Part shown: positions 8,116 to 14,917 of the stretch, in pieces
How positions within the stretch are numbered: position 1 is the stretch's first letter
How the letters are laid out: each line of letters opens with the position of its first letter
Assembly: GCA_964345365.1 (NCBI GenBank)
Contig: CAYFQR010000020.1
Coordinates: 1-27,157 of the forward strand
Direction of reading: 5' to 3'
DNA from: RUG754 sp964345365
GTDB taxonomy: Bacteria > Bacillota > Clostridia > Peptostreptococcales > Anaerovoracaceae
Length of the DNA: 27,157 bases
Translations under genes and position numbers: made by a program
The notes under the pieces: model-generated
Told to the model about the DNA's origin: nothing
Database searches by the model: none
What the model saw: only the letters and a program-made list of their open reading frames with translations

Positions 8116-8131
8116 ATTGCCATATGGCAAT
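8116..8131 (-). promoter_or_regulatory. Perfect 16-bp palindrome, candidate operator of the ybeY operon
   Basis: ATTGCCATATGGCAAT is self-complementary throughout. On the minus strand it contains TTGCCA, a 5/6 match to a -35 hexamer, followed 17 bases later by TAAAAA. It could therefore be an operator overlapping a promoter for ybeY. The -10 is weak and the flank is AT-rich. Confidence 0.35.
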
Positions 8132-8369
8132 GTTCTGTCCGACGTAATTTTACCTATGCTTATTTTACCTCACAAAGCCGCAAATATCAAGGTTACACAT
8201 TATTTTTTGCCATTACTTTATTAAAGATTTACATAGGGATATTTCGCTTTGCTTAATTAGTTTTTTCAGTTTCGCATACTTTTTCCTCTTCATTATGGGT
8301 TTTTCTGTAATTTTGTCGGTTTTTATCGCATATTTTATTGTTTTTTGCACCCATTCGGTTAAAAATCAC

Positions 8370-8398
8370 TTGCAAGCTCAATATAAAGATAGTATAAT
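8370..8398 (+). promoter_or_regulatory. Sigma-A promoter of rpsU-yqeY
   Basis: TTGCAA (8370-8375), a 17-bp spacer and a perfect TATAAT (8393-8398) lie 64 bases before the rpsU start. The downstream AGGAGGTGA at 8447-8455 is a near-ideal ribosome site. Confidence 0.8.
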
Positions 8399-8462
8399 GC
8401 TTGTGTTACGGTCAAATACTGTTCTGTGGCTAATCTCGAACACGTCAGGAGGTGAATCAGGA

Positions 8463-8642
8463 ATGGCAACAGTAATCGTAAGAGAAAACGAAAGCTTGGA
8501 ATCTGCTCTTAAGAGATTTAAGAGGTCATGTGCAAGAGACGGCGTCATGAGTGAACTCAGAAAGAGAGAACATTACGAAAAACCAAGCGTTAAAAGAAAG
8601 AAAAAATCAGAAGCTGCAAGAAAAAAAGCTAAAAAGTTCTAA
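8463..8642 (+). CDS. rpsU: 30S ribosomal protein S21
   Basis: Small basic protein of the 30S platform that assists mRNA base-pairing at initiation. It has 59 residues beginning ATVIVRENESLESALKRFKR and ends with a Lys/Arg-rich tail (KRKKKSEAARKKAKKF), as in Firmicutes S21. The start is chosen at ATG 8463 because AGGAGGTGA ends seven bases before it. The open frame continues upstream, but only past the promoter. It forms a two-gene plus-strand operon with yqeY, 28 bases downstream. Confidence 0.97.
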   Translation: MATVIVRENESLESALKRFKRSCARDGVMSELRKREHYEKPSVKRKKKSEAARKKAKKF

Positions 8643-8670
8643 TTAAAGGCATTAAAAGAAGGTGATTTGA

Positions 8671-9126
8671 ATGACTATTAAAGAGCAACTTATGGAAGAC
8701 TACAAGGTCTCCATGAAAGCGCACGACGAAGTCGCAAAAAACACCATCAGCTTCGCCAGAGCTGCTATCAAACAATATGAAATTGACAACAGGGGCGAAG
8801 AACTTGACGATCAGGGCATTATCGCAATACTTTCCAAACAGGTTAAGATGCGAAAGGATGCGTTACCTGATTTTGAAAAGGCCGGCAGAACAGATTTAAT
8901 AGATTCCTATAAAAAGGAAATTGAGATTCTTGAAAGATATCTTCCCGCCAAACTTTCGGAAGATGAGATAAGAAAAATCATCTCCGAAGTTGCATCCTCT
9001 CTCGGCATCGAGAAAGGTGCGGGCCCTGCCAATATGGGCAAACTTATGGGGCCTGCAATGGCCAAGTTAAAAGGGCTTGCAGACGGCAGCGACGTTAAAA
9101 CACTCGTTCAGGAATATCTAAGCTAA
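8671..9126 (+). CDS. yqeY: GatB/YqeY domain protein
   Basis: A 151-residue YqeY family protein, homologous to the tRNA-binding C-terminal tail domain of the amidotransferase subunit GatB. The molecular role of the free-standing protein is not established. Family features are the helical N-terminus (IKEQLMEDYKVSMKAHDEVAKNTISFARAAIKQYE is the segment, here residues 3-37), the KQVKMRKDALPDFEKAGRTDL core and the C-terminal GPANMGKLMGPAMAKLKG motif. AAGGTGA precedes the ATG. The rpsU-yqeY pairing is highly conserved in Firmicutes. A strong terminator follows six bases after the stop. Confidence 0.95.
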   Translation: MTIKEQLMEDYKVSMKAHDEVAKNTISFARAAIKQYEIDNRGEELDDQGIIAILSKQVKMRKDALPDFEKAGRTDLIDSYKKEIEILERYLPAKLSEDEIRKIISEVASSLGIEKGAGPANMGKLMGPAMAKLKGLADGSDVKTLVQEYLS

Positions 9127-9131
9127 AAAAT

Positions 9132-9179
9132 ACACTCTGACAGATTGCATTTATTGCTCTCGTTCAGAGTGTTTTTTTT
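9132..9179. terminator. Bidirectional rho-independent terminator
   Basis: ACACTCTGA (9132-9140) pairs perfectly with TCAGAGTGT (9164-9172). A T-run follows on the plus strand and an A-run precedes it. It can end rpsU-yqeY rightward and the mtaB-HIT-DMT run leftward. Confidence 0.9.
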
Positions 9180-9225
9180 ATTAGATTTAAGGACTGTTTT
9201 TTGCTGTTCGGTTTTTTCTTTAGAT

Positions 9226-10158
9226 TTATAGTTTATTTTTATCGTCGTTCGGGGTTTTGCCGCCTTTTGTTTCCGCAATAATGACGGCTGTGAATATCAG
9301 TGCACAGCCTAAATATTCTTTTACGCTCAACATTTCTTTCAGGATTATCATACCTGCGAACAGCGAGAAAAGAGCCTCTAAGCTGAGTATGATTGTCGCC
9401 CGCTCAGACTCAACATATTTTTGTCCTATCATTTGAAGCGTGTAGCCCGCCGCACATGTGCCGAGACCCGCATAAAGAACAGCACCCATGTTTTCTTTTA
9501 TATCATCCATGGTTATGCTTTCAAATATGAGGGCAAAGGGAGTACAAAGAAGGGCCGTGATTATGAAAAGCATGCTTGTAAACACGAAAGGGTCCGCCTT
9601 AGGCGCAAAATACTCGATTGCATATACATAAAGAGACATGGCCAAAGCCACAAGAAGAATCAAGGCATCCCCTTTGCTGAAGTTTTCTATGCCGCCGCTC
9701 AGGCTTATAAGATAAAAGCCCACAACGGAAATAAGAGCGGCGCCCCATGTCCAGCCGCTGATTTTTCGTTTAAGAAATATTACACCTATTATAGGTGTTA
9801 ATATTACGTAGAGAGCCGTTATGAAACCGACTTTGCCGACGGTAGAGTGAATTAGTCCATACTGCTGGGCTATCACACTGAAAAGCAAAACCGCAGCCAC
9901 AATAGTAACGGGCTTGACCATATCCTTCGGCTTAATCCCTCTCTCCGTCTCATTCTTTGTCCTATAAGAAAAAACCGCAATCGGAAGAAGTACAATTCCT
10001 CCAAGCAAAAATCTTATAACGGTAAAGCTGAGCGGTCCAAGGTCATTACCGTTTTTTTGAGCTACAAGTCCGCTGCCGTAAACTATGGCCGCCAATACCA
10101 AAATTATATCGCCTTTCAGGCTTCTCTTTTCTTTCATGTCCTTCTTTTCACATTTCAC
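9226..10158 (-). CDS. EamA/DMT-superfamily membrane transporter
   Basis: A 310-residue integral membrane protein with two EamA-type halves of about five helices each. The first half starts at KGDIILVLAAIVYGSGLVAQK and the second near KGDALILLVALAMSLYVYA. Drug/metabolite transporters of this type export amino acids, nucleosides or other small metabolites; the substrate cannot be read from sequence. The start is uncertain. GTG 10158 lacks a good ribosome site, and ATG 10137 has AAGAAGG only two bases upstream. The C-terminal tail is hydrophilic (KGGKTPNDDKNKL). It lies 78 bases after the HIT gene and shares the convergent terminator with yqeY. Confidence 0.9.
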   Translation of the reverse strand: MKCEKKDMKEKRSLKGDIILVLAAIVYGSGLVAQKNGNDLGPLSFTVIRFLLGGIVLLPIAVFSYRTKNETERGIKPKDMVKPVTIVAAVLLFSVIAQQYGLIHSTVGKVGFITALYVILTPIIGVIFLKRKISGWTWGAALISVVGFYLISLSGGIENFSKGDALILLVALAMSLYVYAIEYFAPKADPFVFTSMLFIITALLCTPFALIFESITMDDIKENMGAVLYAGLGTCAAGYTLQMIGQKYVESERATIILSLEALFSLFAGMIILKEMLSVKEYLGCALIFTAVIIAETKGGKTPNDDKNKL

Positions 10159-10236
10159 TTTCGTATACCATTACTATGTTAATCGGTCCCCGGGAGCTCA
10201 CTCTCTGTTTCGGCCTTTGATAACCGGGTCATGCAA

Positions 10237-10578
10237 TCAGCCCGGCGGCCAGGACATCTTGCGTTTGCCCAGTATATGCAGGTGAAGATGTTTCACGGTT
10301 TGAAATGCGTCCTCACCGTTGTTTGACACTACGCGATAGCCGTTCTCAAGACCGAGCATCTTAGCAATATCCTTGATTTTTAACATCATCCTTCCAATGA
10401 GTTCCACATCTTCATCCTTCAGGTCATCTATACACTCAATGTGCTTTTTAGGAATTAGAAGCACATGCACAGGTGCCTGCGGCTCTGCATCGTGGAAGCA
10501 AAACATATCATCGTCTTCATAAACGATATTTGTGGGTATCACCTTTCCCGCCAACATGCAAAAAATACAATCAGACAT
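10237..10578 (-). CDS. HIT (histidine triad) family nucleotide hydrolase, HinT-like
   Basis: HinT-type purine nucleoside phosphoramidase of 113 residues. The triad is H97-L-H99-L-H101 in HLHLHILG. C4 and C7 plus downstream histidines resemble the zinc site in some HinT proteins. The N-terminal CIFCMLAGKVIPTNIVYEDD and APVHVLLIPKKHI match the family. The ATG at 10578 is preceded by AAAGGAGAAG. It sits 16 bases after mtaB, and HIT genes commonly sit near mtaB and rpsU in Firmicutes. The segment before the triad reads GEDAFQTV instead of the more common GxxxGQTV. Confidence 0.95.
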   Translation of the reverse strand: MSDCIFCMLAGKVIPTNIVYEDDDMFCFHDAEPQAPVHVLLIPKKHIECIDDLKDEDVELIGRMMLKIKDIAKMLGLENGYRVVSNNGEDAFQTVKHLHLHILGKRKMSWPPG

Positions 10579-10594
10579 TTTCTTCTCCTTTCTG

Positions 10595-12205
10595 TTAAAT
10601 TATCTCCGCGGTCATTCCGTCCTCTTTCAGACCTGTGAGCCTTACTTTAATCAGCTTGTTTATGTAATCGGACTTATCTTGACCTGCGGGTACAGTTGCA
10701 TAAACTCTTATATAGTTCTCGGTATATCCCGAGATTATATTGCCTTCAGATTCAAAACACCGTAAGTCGTTTTCCTTCGGATGTGCGGTATTGTTTGACC
10801 CGTTTCCGCCTACGTTTTTCTCAGCTTCGAAATCGAAGCTCTTTTTAGCAATCCCTTCATTTAATGCTTCCGTTACAGCTTCATTCAGACTTTCTTCAAA
10901 TAAAACCGTCCTCAGTTTCCCGACTTCTGAAAGAAAAAACTCGGCGGCCGCCTGCTCGGCAGCGGCAATCAAGCTGCTGCTTCTTAAATTCTTCTCGGCT
11001 CCCGAAACCTGATTTTTCATGCCTGCCGCCCGTGTGCCGCTACGCTTGGAGTACTTAAAAACGTGGACTTTTGCGAATTTAACTTTATCCATAATATCGA
11101 GGGAAGCCTCAAAATCATCCTGCTCCTCGCATGGAAATCCGACAATTACGTCCGTAGTTATGCCGTAGCCCGAATCATGCTTCCTAAGTGTATCAACTAT
11201 GTCCATATAGTCCTTGCGGGTATAGCGTCTGTTCATCAGCCCTATAATCTTATCGGAGCCCGACTGGATTGAAAGATGAAGATGCGGGCAGAGCCTTTCA
11301 TACTTAATGAGCCTGCCTACATACTCCGCATTCACGACGGTCGGTTCAAGCGAGCTTAGCCTTATCCGAAAATCGCCTTCGAGCTCGCTAATTGACTTGA
11401 TAATTATTTCCATACCGGACAACTCGGAATTTTCACCGACAAATATATCCGGGAACTTTTCACGAAATCCGTCCTCCGTTCCGTAAAGCGCCGTGTTGAT
11501 TCCTGTAAGTACCAGCTCACGAAAACCCCTGTCTATAAGCATCTTTGCTTCTTCTATAATCTCAAGCGGATTTCTTGAGCGAACATGCCCCCTCGCAAAC
11601 GGTATAAGGCAATATGAGCAGAATCTGTCGCAGCCCTCTTCTATCTTGATGTATGCACGAGTGCGACCGTCCATAGACATTATTATGCCCTCATCGGTAT
11701 AATCCGTAAGGGACTCATAAGGCATTACCCTTACAATAGCCTTGCCTTGTCTTTTTTCAGTCGCGGCGACTTCATCAGCATCGATGTTATTTATAAAATC
11801 CGCTCCCTGCTTGGCAGCTATGTCCAAACGCCTGAAACCTTCGCCATCTCGATTCAAATTACGATTTGCAAGCACCGTCTCGACAAGCTCGAGCAAAATC
11901 CTCTTTTCACCGTTTCCCGTAACTATATCGACTTCGGGCATAGCCTCAATTTCTTCGGACTTGACTTGAGAATAGCAACCCGTCACGGCTATCACGGAAT
12001 CGGGAGAAAGTTTTTTCATCCTTCTGATAAACTGTCTTGACTTCCTGTCCGCCAAATTCGTCACCGTACATGTATTTATGATGTACGCATCCGCAAACGT
12101 CTCGTCAGGCACGACCTCAAAGCCCCGCGAGGAAAACTGTTCCTTCATCGCTTCTGTTTCGTATTGGTTGACCTTGCAGCCCAATGTATAAAAAGATACT
12201 TTCAT
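10595..12205 (-). CDS. mtaB: tRNA t6A37 methylthiotransferase MtaB
   Basis: Radical-SAM enzyme that adds the methylthio group to t6A at tRNA position 37 (ms2t6A). The UPF0004 domain has the three auxiliary-cluster cysteines C10 (TLGCKVNQ), C46 (INTCTVT) and C77 (TGCYSQ). The SAM cluster is C192xxxC196xxC199, followed by RGHVRSR. A TRAM-like domain ends the protein. At 536 residues it is about 100 longer than usual. Extra hydrophilic segments are near 112-155 and in the C-terminal region around EAEKNVGGNGSNN. The ATG at 12205 has no Shine-Dalgarno, and a promoter-like -10 ends six bases upstream, which suggests a leaderless mRNA. It leads the mtaB-HIT-DMT run. Confidence 0.95.
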   Translation of the reverse strand: MKVSFYTLGCKVNQYETEAMKEQFSSRGFEVVPDETFADAYIINTCTVTNLADRKSRQFIRRMKKLSPDSVIAVTGCYSQVKSEEIEAMPEVDIVTGNGEKRILLELVETVLANRNLNRDGEGFRRLDIAAKQGADFINNIDADEVAATEKRQGKAIVRVMPYESLTDYTDEGIIMSMDGRTRAYIKIEEGCDRFCSYCLIPFARGHVRSRNPLEIIEEAKMLIDRGFRELVLTGINTALYGTEDGFREKFPDIFVGENSELSGMEIIIKSISELEGDFRIRLSSLEPTVVNAEYVGRLIKYERLCPHLHLSIQSGSDKIIGLMNRRYTRKDYMDIVDTLRKHDSGYGITTDVIVGFPCEEQDDFEASLDIMDKVKFAKVHVFKYSKRSGTRAAGMKNQVSGAEKNLRSSSLIAAAEQAAAEFFLSEVGKLRTVLFEESLNEAVTEALNEGIAKKSFDFEAEKNVGGNGSNNTAHPKENDLRCFESEGNIISGYTENYIRVYATVPAGQDKSDYINKLIKVRLTGLKEDGMTAEII

Positions 12206-12211
12206 GCTGAT

Positions 12212-12240
12212 ATTTTATCATAGTCAAAAAAACAAAACAA
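12212..12240 (-). promoter_or_regulatory. Candidate promoter giving a leaderless mtaB transcript
   Basis: On the minus strand TTGTTT (12240-12235), 17 bases and TAAAAT (12217-12212) precede the mtaB ATG by only six bases. The expected transcription start therefore coincides with the start codon. TATGAT, overlapping, is an alternative -10. The -35 lies inside the T-run of the upstream terminator. Confidence 0.4.
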
Positions 12241-12261
12241 GCCACATCTCACAGATGCGGC
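12225..12261 (-). terminator. Rho-independent terminator after the FeoB-associated gene
   Basis: On the minus strand GCCGCATCT, loop GTG, then AGATGTGGC (12261-12241) makes a 9-bp stem with one G-T pair, followed by a T-rich run. It lies 65 bases past the stop of the Cys-rich peptide gene. Confidence 0.85.
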
Positions 12262-12326
12262 CGGTTTTGCAATTTTTTAAGTTGGCTTTGTAAAAAATGA
12301 CTTGTAATATTTAGAGTGTAAGATTG

Positions 12327-12506
12327 TTATCTGTCTCCTCGACTTATTTCGGAATCTGAGTGATATGTCCCGCAGCTGCCCGAACAGTGTGAGCATGAGC
12401 CGCCGCAGGAGCTTTTTCCGCTTATCTTGTCTTTGATAAGTCTATAGACTATAGCAGAGACCACTATCACTATTATCACGCTTATGATAATATCTGCCGT
12501 GCTCAT
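12327..12506 (-). CDS. FeoB-associated Cys-rich membrane peptide (orphan)
   Basis: A 59-residue peptide: one N-terminal membrane helix (residues about 5-22, ADIIISVIIVIVVSAIVY), a short basic linker (RLIKDKISGK), then a cysteine cluster C34, C38, C41 and C45 in CGGSCSHCSGSCG. This is the pattern of the FeoB-associated Cys-rich family, normally encoded next to the ferrous iron transporter FeoB. Its role is unknown but probably metal-linked. The ATG at 12506 has a strong AAAGGGGG site about eight bases upstream. No feoA or feoB is adjacent here: mtaB lies downstream and rsmE upstream. It has its own promoter, dyad operators and terminator, so it is a monocistronic unit. Confidence 0.85.
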   Translation of the reverse strand: MSTADIIISVIIVIVVSAIVYRLIKDKISGKSSCGGSCSHCSGSCGTYHSDSEISRGDR

Positions 12507-12571
12507 ATAATTTCCCCCTTTCAGATATCTTTCTTGATTTTCGATAAGTCAGCTGTGTAACTGATGAATAT

Positions 12572-12639
12572 TTTTTCAACAATATGCCGCATAATTTGCG
12601 GACAGTTTTTCACCGCTATGCCGCATAACCGGCGGACTG
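12572..12639 (-). repeat. Tandem 34-bp repeats in the leader of the FeoB-associated gene
   Basis: Bases 12572-12605 and 12606-12639 match at 27 of 34 positions. Each unit contains a small hairpin or dyad, CCGCAtaattTGCGG in the first and CCGC/GCGG in the second, around the shared core ATGCCGCATAA. They lie between the promoter and the gene, so they would be transcribed. Confidence 0.8.
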
Positions 12640-12652
12640 TATTGCCACACCA

Positions 12653-12668
12653 GTTAGCCTCGGCTAAC
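12653..12668. promoter_or_regulatory. Operator-like dyad just downstream of the -10
   Basis: GTTAGCCTCGGCTAAC is a perfect 7-bp dyad around a 2-base centre. It covers about +5 to +20 relative to the predicted start of the FeoB-associated transcript. It resembles operators of DtxR/IdeR-type metal regulators; that assignment is inference. Confidence 0.55.
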
Positions 12669-12678
12669 TTACAAACAT

Positions 12679-12707
12679 ATAATATAACATCTTTTCGCAC
12701 TTGTCAA
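12679..12707 (-). promoter_or_regulatory. Strong sigma-A promoter of the FeoB-associated gene
   Basis: On the minus strand a perfect TTGACA (12707-12702), a 17-bp spacer and TATTAT (12684-12679) lie between two related dyads. The predicted leader to the ATG is about 165 bases. Confidence 0.8.
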
Positions 12708-12724
12708 GCAAAATTTATAAAAAA

Positions 12725-12740
12725 GTCAGCAATTGCTAAC
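12725..12740. promoter_or_regulatory. Second operator-like dyad upstream of the -35
   Basis: GTCAGCAATTGCTAAC shares the GTTAGC-N4-GCTAAC architecture of the dyad at 12653, with one mismatch. It lies about 17 bases upstream of the -35. Confidence 0.5.
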
Positions 12741-12914
12741 TTTTTTTTAGTATGCTAAATTATCATAGCTTTCTAAATTATCACATGGGTATGTTTCTTC
12801 ACGTTTTCTCGGGTGCGTGGCATCCCTGAATTATCGAGCAAAAGCAAAAAATTTCTCCAAAAGCTATATTTTAATTGTCAACCCGAATTGTGAGAAATTT
12901 TCAGTATAATTTTT
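12741..12914 (-). other. Spacer after rsmE with a weak terminator-like inverted repeat
   Basis: AAAATTTCTC (12848-12857) and GAGAAATTTT (12892-12901) make a 10-bp AT-rich stem with a 34-base loop. On the minus strand a short T-run follows, so it may end the rsmE transcript. CTAAATTATCA is directly repeated at 12755 and 12773. No gene was seen. Confidence 0.4.
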
Positions 12915-13862
12915 TTATAACTCCAGCTCATACATGACCATTGCAAGTGCTGCCTGGCCTGCTGTTTCCGTCCTTAGAATTGTCTTGCCGAGGCTGACGA
13001 TTTCAAGTTTAGGCTTTTTATCGGATTCGCTGTCGGAGGTGATTTTTTTGTTGTCTGTTTCGCTGCCGCAAGAGATGCTTTTTAAGTTGACTGATTCGCT
13101 GACATTTGAGTCGCTTTTTATGTTTTCGATTCTGCTTCCGTTGAAGATGCGTTTTATTTTATCTATTTCACTGCCGTCGAAACCTCCCTCAGGGCCTATT
13201 ATGATTGCGACCTTATCTTCGGGCTTGGATGCGGCAATGCCCGCTTCCGTACATTTTTGTATGCTTGACTCGGCAGCAACGCCCCGTGTACACGCAATAT
13301 ATTCCCTGAGCGCGTCCTTGATAGTACGCCCTTCCTCATCTTCATACGGCAACAGCACCAGCGAGTACCCGCCGGCACCTATATCTTCAAGCATTTCATC
13401 ATAATCTATAGCTTTTGAAATCTCAGGTATCCTGCCGCGCTTACATTGCTTGACGGCCTCGTCGGATATCTTCTGCCATCTTTCTATTTTCTTATGGAAA
13501 CCGCCTTTATCGGTGACAACCGTCCTCTCCATGAATACCGGCACGATAGCTTCGACACCGAGTTCGACACATTTTTGAATTATGCTGTCCATCTTAGAAC
13601 CCTTCGGTATGCCCTGATAGAGCGTGACCTTGGTAAGAGGCTCCGCGGACATTTTTTGCTTGTCAAGAATCTTCAGCTTAATCTCATCCTTCGATATCGT
13701 TTCGATTTCCGTTTCATATTCCCACTCGGTTTTATCACTGATGAGAATCTTATCGCCTTTTTTGGCGCGCAAAACCTTGACGAGATGCTTAACATCATTC
13801 ATGTCGTCAATATAAATCGCACTTCCCGAGATATTTTCCTTTTCCACAAAAAATTTAATCAT
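12915..13862 (-). CDS. rsmE: 16S rRNA m3U1498 methyltransferase RsmE
   Basis: SPOUT-class methyltransferase that modifies U1498 of 16S rRNA. The PUA-like N-terminus (MIKFFVEKENISG) and the knot motifs IGPEGG (222-227) and LGKTILRTETA (291-301) are clear. The start is ATG 13862, which overlaps the prmA stop as ATGA. An earlier in-frame start at 13886 would lie inside prmA and add non-family residues. At 315 residues it is about 70 longer than usual. Extra segments are 195-215 and a Ser/Asp/Asn/Lys-rich low-complexity block at 241-284, inserted between the GPEGG loop and the final knot strand. prmA-rsmE coupling is standard for Firmicutes. Confidence 0.95.
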   Translation of the reverse strand: MIKFFVEKENISGSAIYIDDMNDVKHLVKVLRAKKGDKILISDKTEWEYETEIETISKDEIKLKILDKQKMSAEPLTKVTLYQGIPKGSKMDSIIQKCVELGVEAIVPVFMERTVVTDKGGFHKKIERWQKISDEAVKQCKRGRIPEISKAIDYDEMLEDIGAGGYSLVLLPYEDEEGRTIKDALREYIACTRGVAAESSIQKCTEAGIAASKPEDKVAIIIGPEGGFDGSEIDKIKRIFNGSRIENIKSDSNVSESVNLKSISCGSETDNKKITSDSESDKKPKLEIVSLGKTILRTETAGQAALAMVMYELEL

Positions 13863-14845
13863 ACCGATGCCACCACGGCACACCACATACCGTCCTGCTT
13901 GACTTCATCTATTTTGAAGCCGCTTGCCCTTATACCGTCCACAACTTCAACGAGCTTTTCTTCTATTATGCCGGAGCTGATAAACTTGGCTCCCTGTCTC
14001 ATATGCCTCTTAACATCAGCGGAAAGTTTAATAACCAAGTCGGCCATGAGATTGGCGACAACGATATCCGCCGTATAGTCCACACTCTCCGTCAAGTCAC
14101 CATATTGAGCTTTTGCGATATTATCAACCCCGTTAAGAGCGATGTTTTCATTTGAAATCTCAACTGCAACAGGGTCTATATCGATTCCGAGGCAGTCACC
14201 TGCACCCAAAAGAGCTGCCGCAATCGCGAGAATCCCCGAGCCGCAACCCACGTCAAGCACCCGGTCACCCGGCTTCATATATTCTTCCAATGCCTTTACG
14301 CATAATGATGTGGTTTCATGTGTCCCCGTGCCGAATGCCATACCCGGGTCTATCTCCAGTATTTTGATTCCCGATTCCCGCTCGACATCACTCAGGTCAT
14401 ATTTCCCCCAAGTCGGCTTAACAATAATTCTGTCGCTGACCTTCGCCGGCTTAAAAAACTCCTTCCAATTATCCTTCCACTCGCTGTCATCATGCAGAGA
14501 TGTCGTGACGGTCATCGACCCGAAATCCGCATCCTCACCGTAAGCACCGTCGAGCAAATCCTGTCTGATACCGTCGATAGCGATATCGAGTTCTTCCGCG
14601 CGGCGATAACCGTCTCCGCACTCGTCGCCGTCAAGATATATTGTAACAGTAGGCTCACTTTCAGAAAGCACAAGCACGCTCTCGTCAATGTAGTCCCACT
14701 CATAGCCTTTTTCTTTTTTCAAAAGCTCATCTACATCAGAGGGGTCGTTTATAACCACGTCCGTTATCCCGAGCCCCATCAGAACCGCGCTTATCGGCTC
14801 CAGCCCCTCTCTGCTCGTATGTATCACTATCTTAAGATACTTCAT
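13859..14845 (-). CDS. prmA: Ribosomal protein L11 methyltransferase
   Basis: SAM-dependent trimethylation of ribosomal protein L11. The 328 residues show the N-terminal substrate-recognition domain, the segment SLHDDSEWKDNWKEFFKPAKV that precedes catalysis, GMAFGTGTHETT, and SAM motif I VLDVGCGSGILAIAAALLGA. VANLMADLV follows. The ATG at 14845 has GGGAGGA five bases upstream. It overlaps rsmE by four bases. Codons 91-107 exist as a diverged second copy just upstream of the gene. In many Firmicutes prmA follows dnaJ, whereas here dnaJ is about 10 kb away and a merR gene is upstream. Confidence 0.96.
   Translation of the reverse strand: MKYLKIVIHTSREGLEPISAVLMGLGITDVVINDPSDVDELLKKEKGYEWDYIDESVLVLSESEPTVTIYLDGDECGDGYRRAEELDIAIDGIRQDLLDGAYGEDADFGSMTVTTSLHDDSEWKDNWKEFFKPAKVSDRIIVKPTWGKYDLSDVERESGIKILEIDPGMAFGTGTHETTSLCVKALEEYMKPGDRVLDVGCGSGILAIAAALLGAGDCLGIDIDPVAVEISNENIALNGVDNIAKAQYGDLTESVDYTADIVVANLMADLVIKLSADVKRHMRQGAKFISSGIIEEKLVEVVDGIRASGFKIDEVKQDGMWCAVVASV
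14523..14575 (-). repeat. prmA-internal copy of a 53-bp direct repeat
   Basis: This segment encodes prmA residues 91-107 (DGIRQDLLDGAYGEDAD). It matches 14865-14917 at 49 of 53 bases in the same orientation, 342 bases away. Confidence 0.93.
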
Positions 14846-14864
14846 TTTTCCTCCCGTATACAGA

Positions 14865-14917
14865 AAATCCGCCTCATCACCGTAAGCACCGTCAAGAAAA
14901 TCCTGTCTGATACCGTC
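14865..14917 (-). repeat. Displaced copy of prmA codons 91-107 filling the merR-prmA spacer
   Basis: It matches prmA 14523-14575 at 49 of 53 bases and still reads DGIRQDFLDGAYGDEAD in frame. It supplies most of the 70-base spacer between the merR stop and the prmA start and contributes two bases of the merR stop codon. It has no ribosome site or start codon of its own. Confidence 0.93.

Larger units (their letters stand above)
8039..8462. other. Divergent intergenic region between ybeY and rpsU
   Basis: This 424-base AT-rich region separates minus-strand ybeY from plus-strand rpsU. It holds the palindrome at 8116-8131 and the rpsU promoter and ribosome site. An open frame running into rpsU from 8295 has no ribosome site and is upstream of the promoter, so it is not a gene. 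Nothing else recognisable was seen. Confidence 0.7.

Noticed and set aside
8295..8462. In-frame N-terminal extension of rpsU
   Set aside because: It begins upstream of the rpsU promoter, lacks a ribosome site, and S21 normally starts at the ATG used here.
12725..12748. Dyad followed by eight Ts read as a plus-strand terminator
   Set aside because: The dyad has no proper loop and no plus-strand gene precedes it. It matches the second operator-like dyad better.
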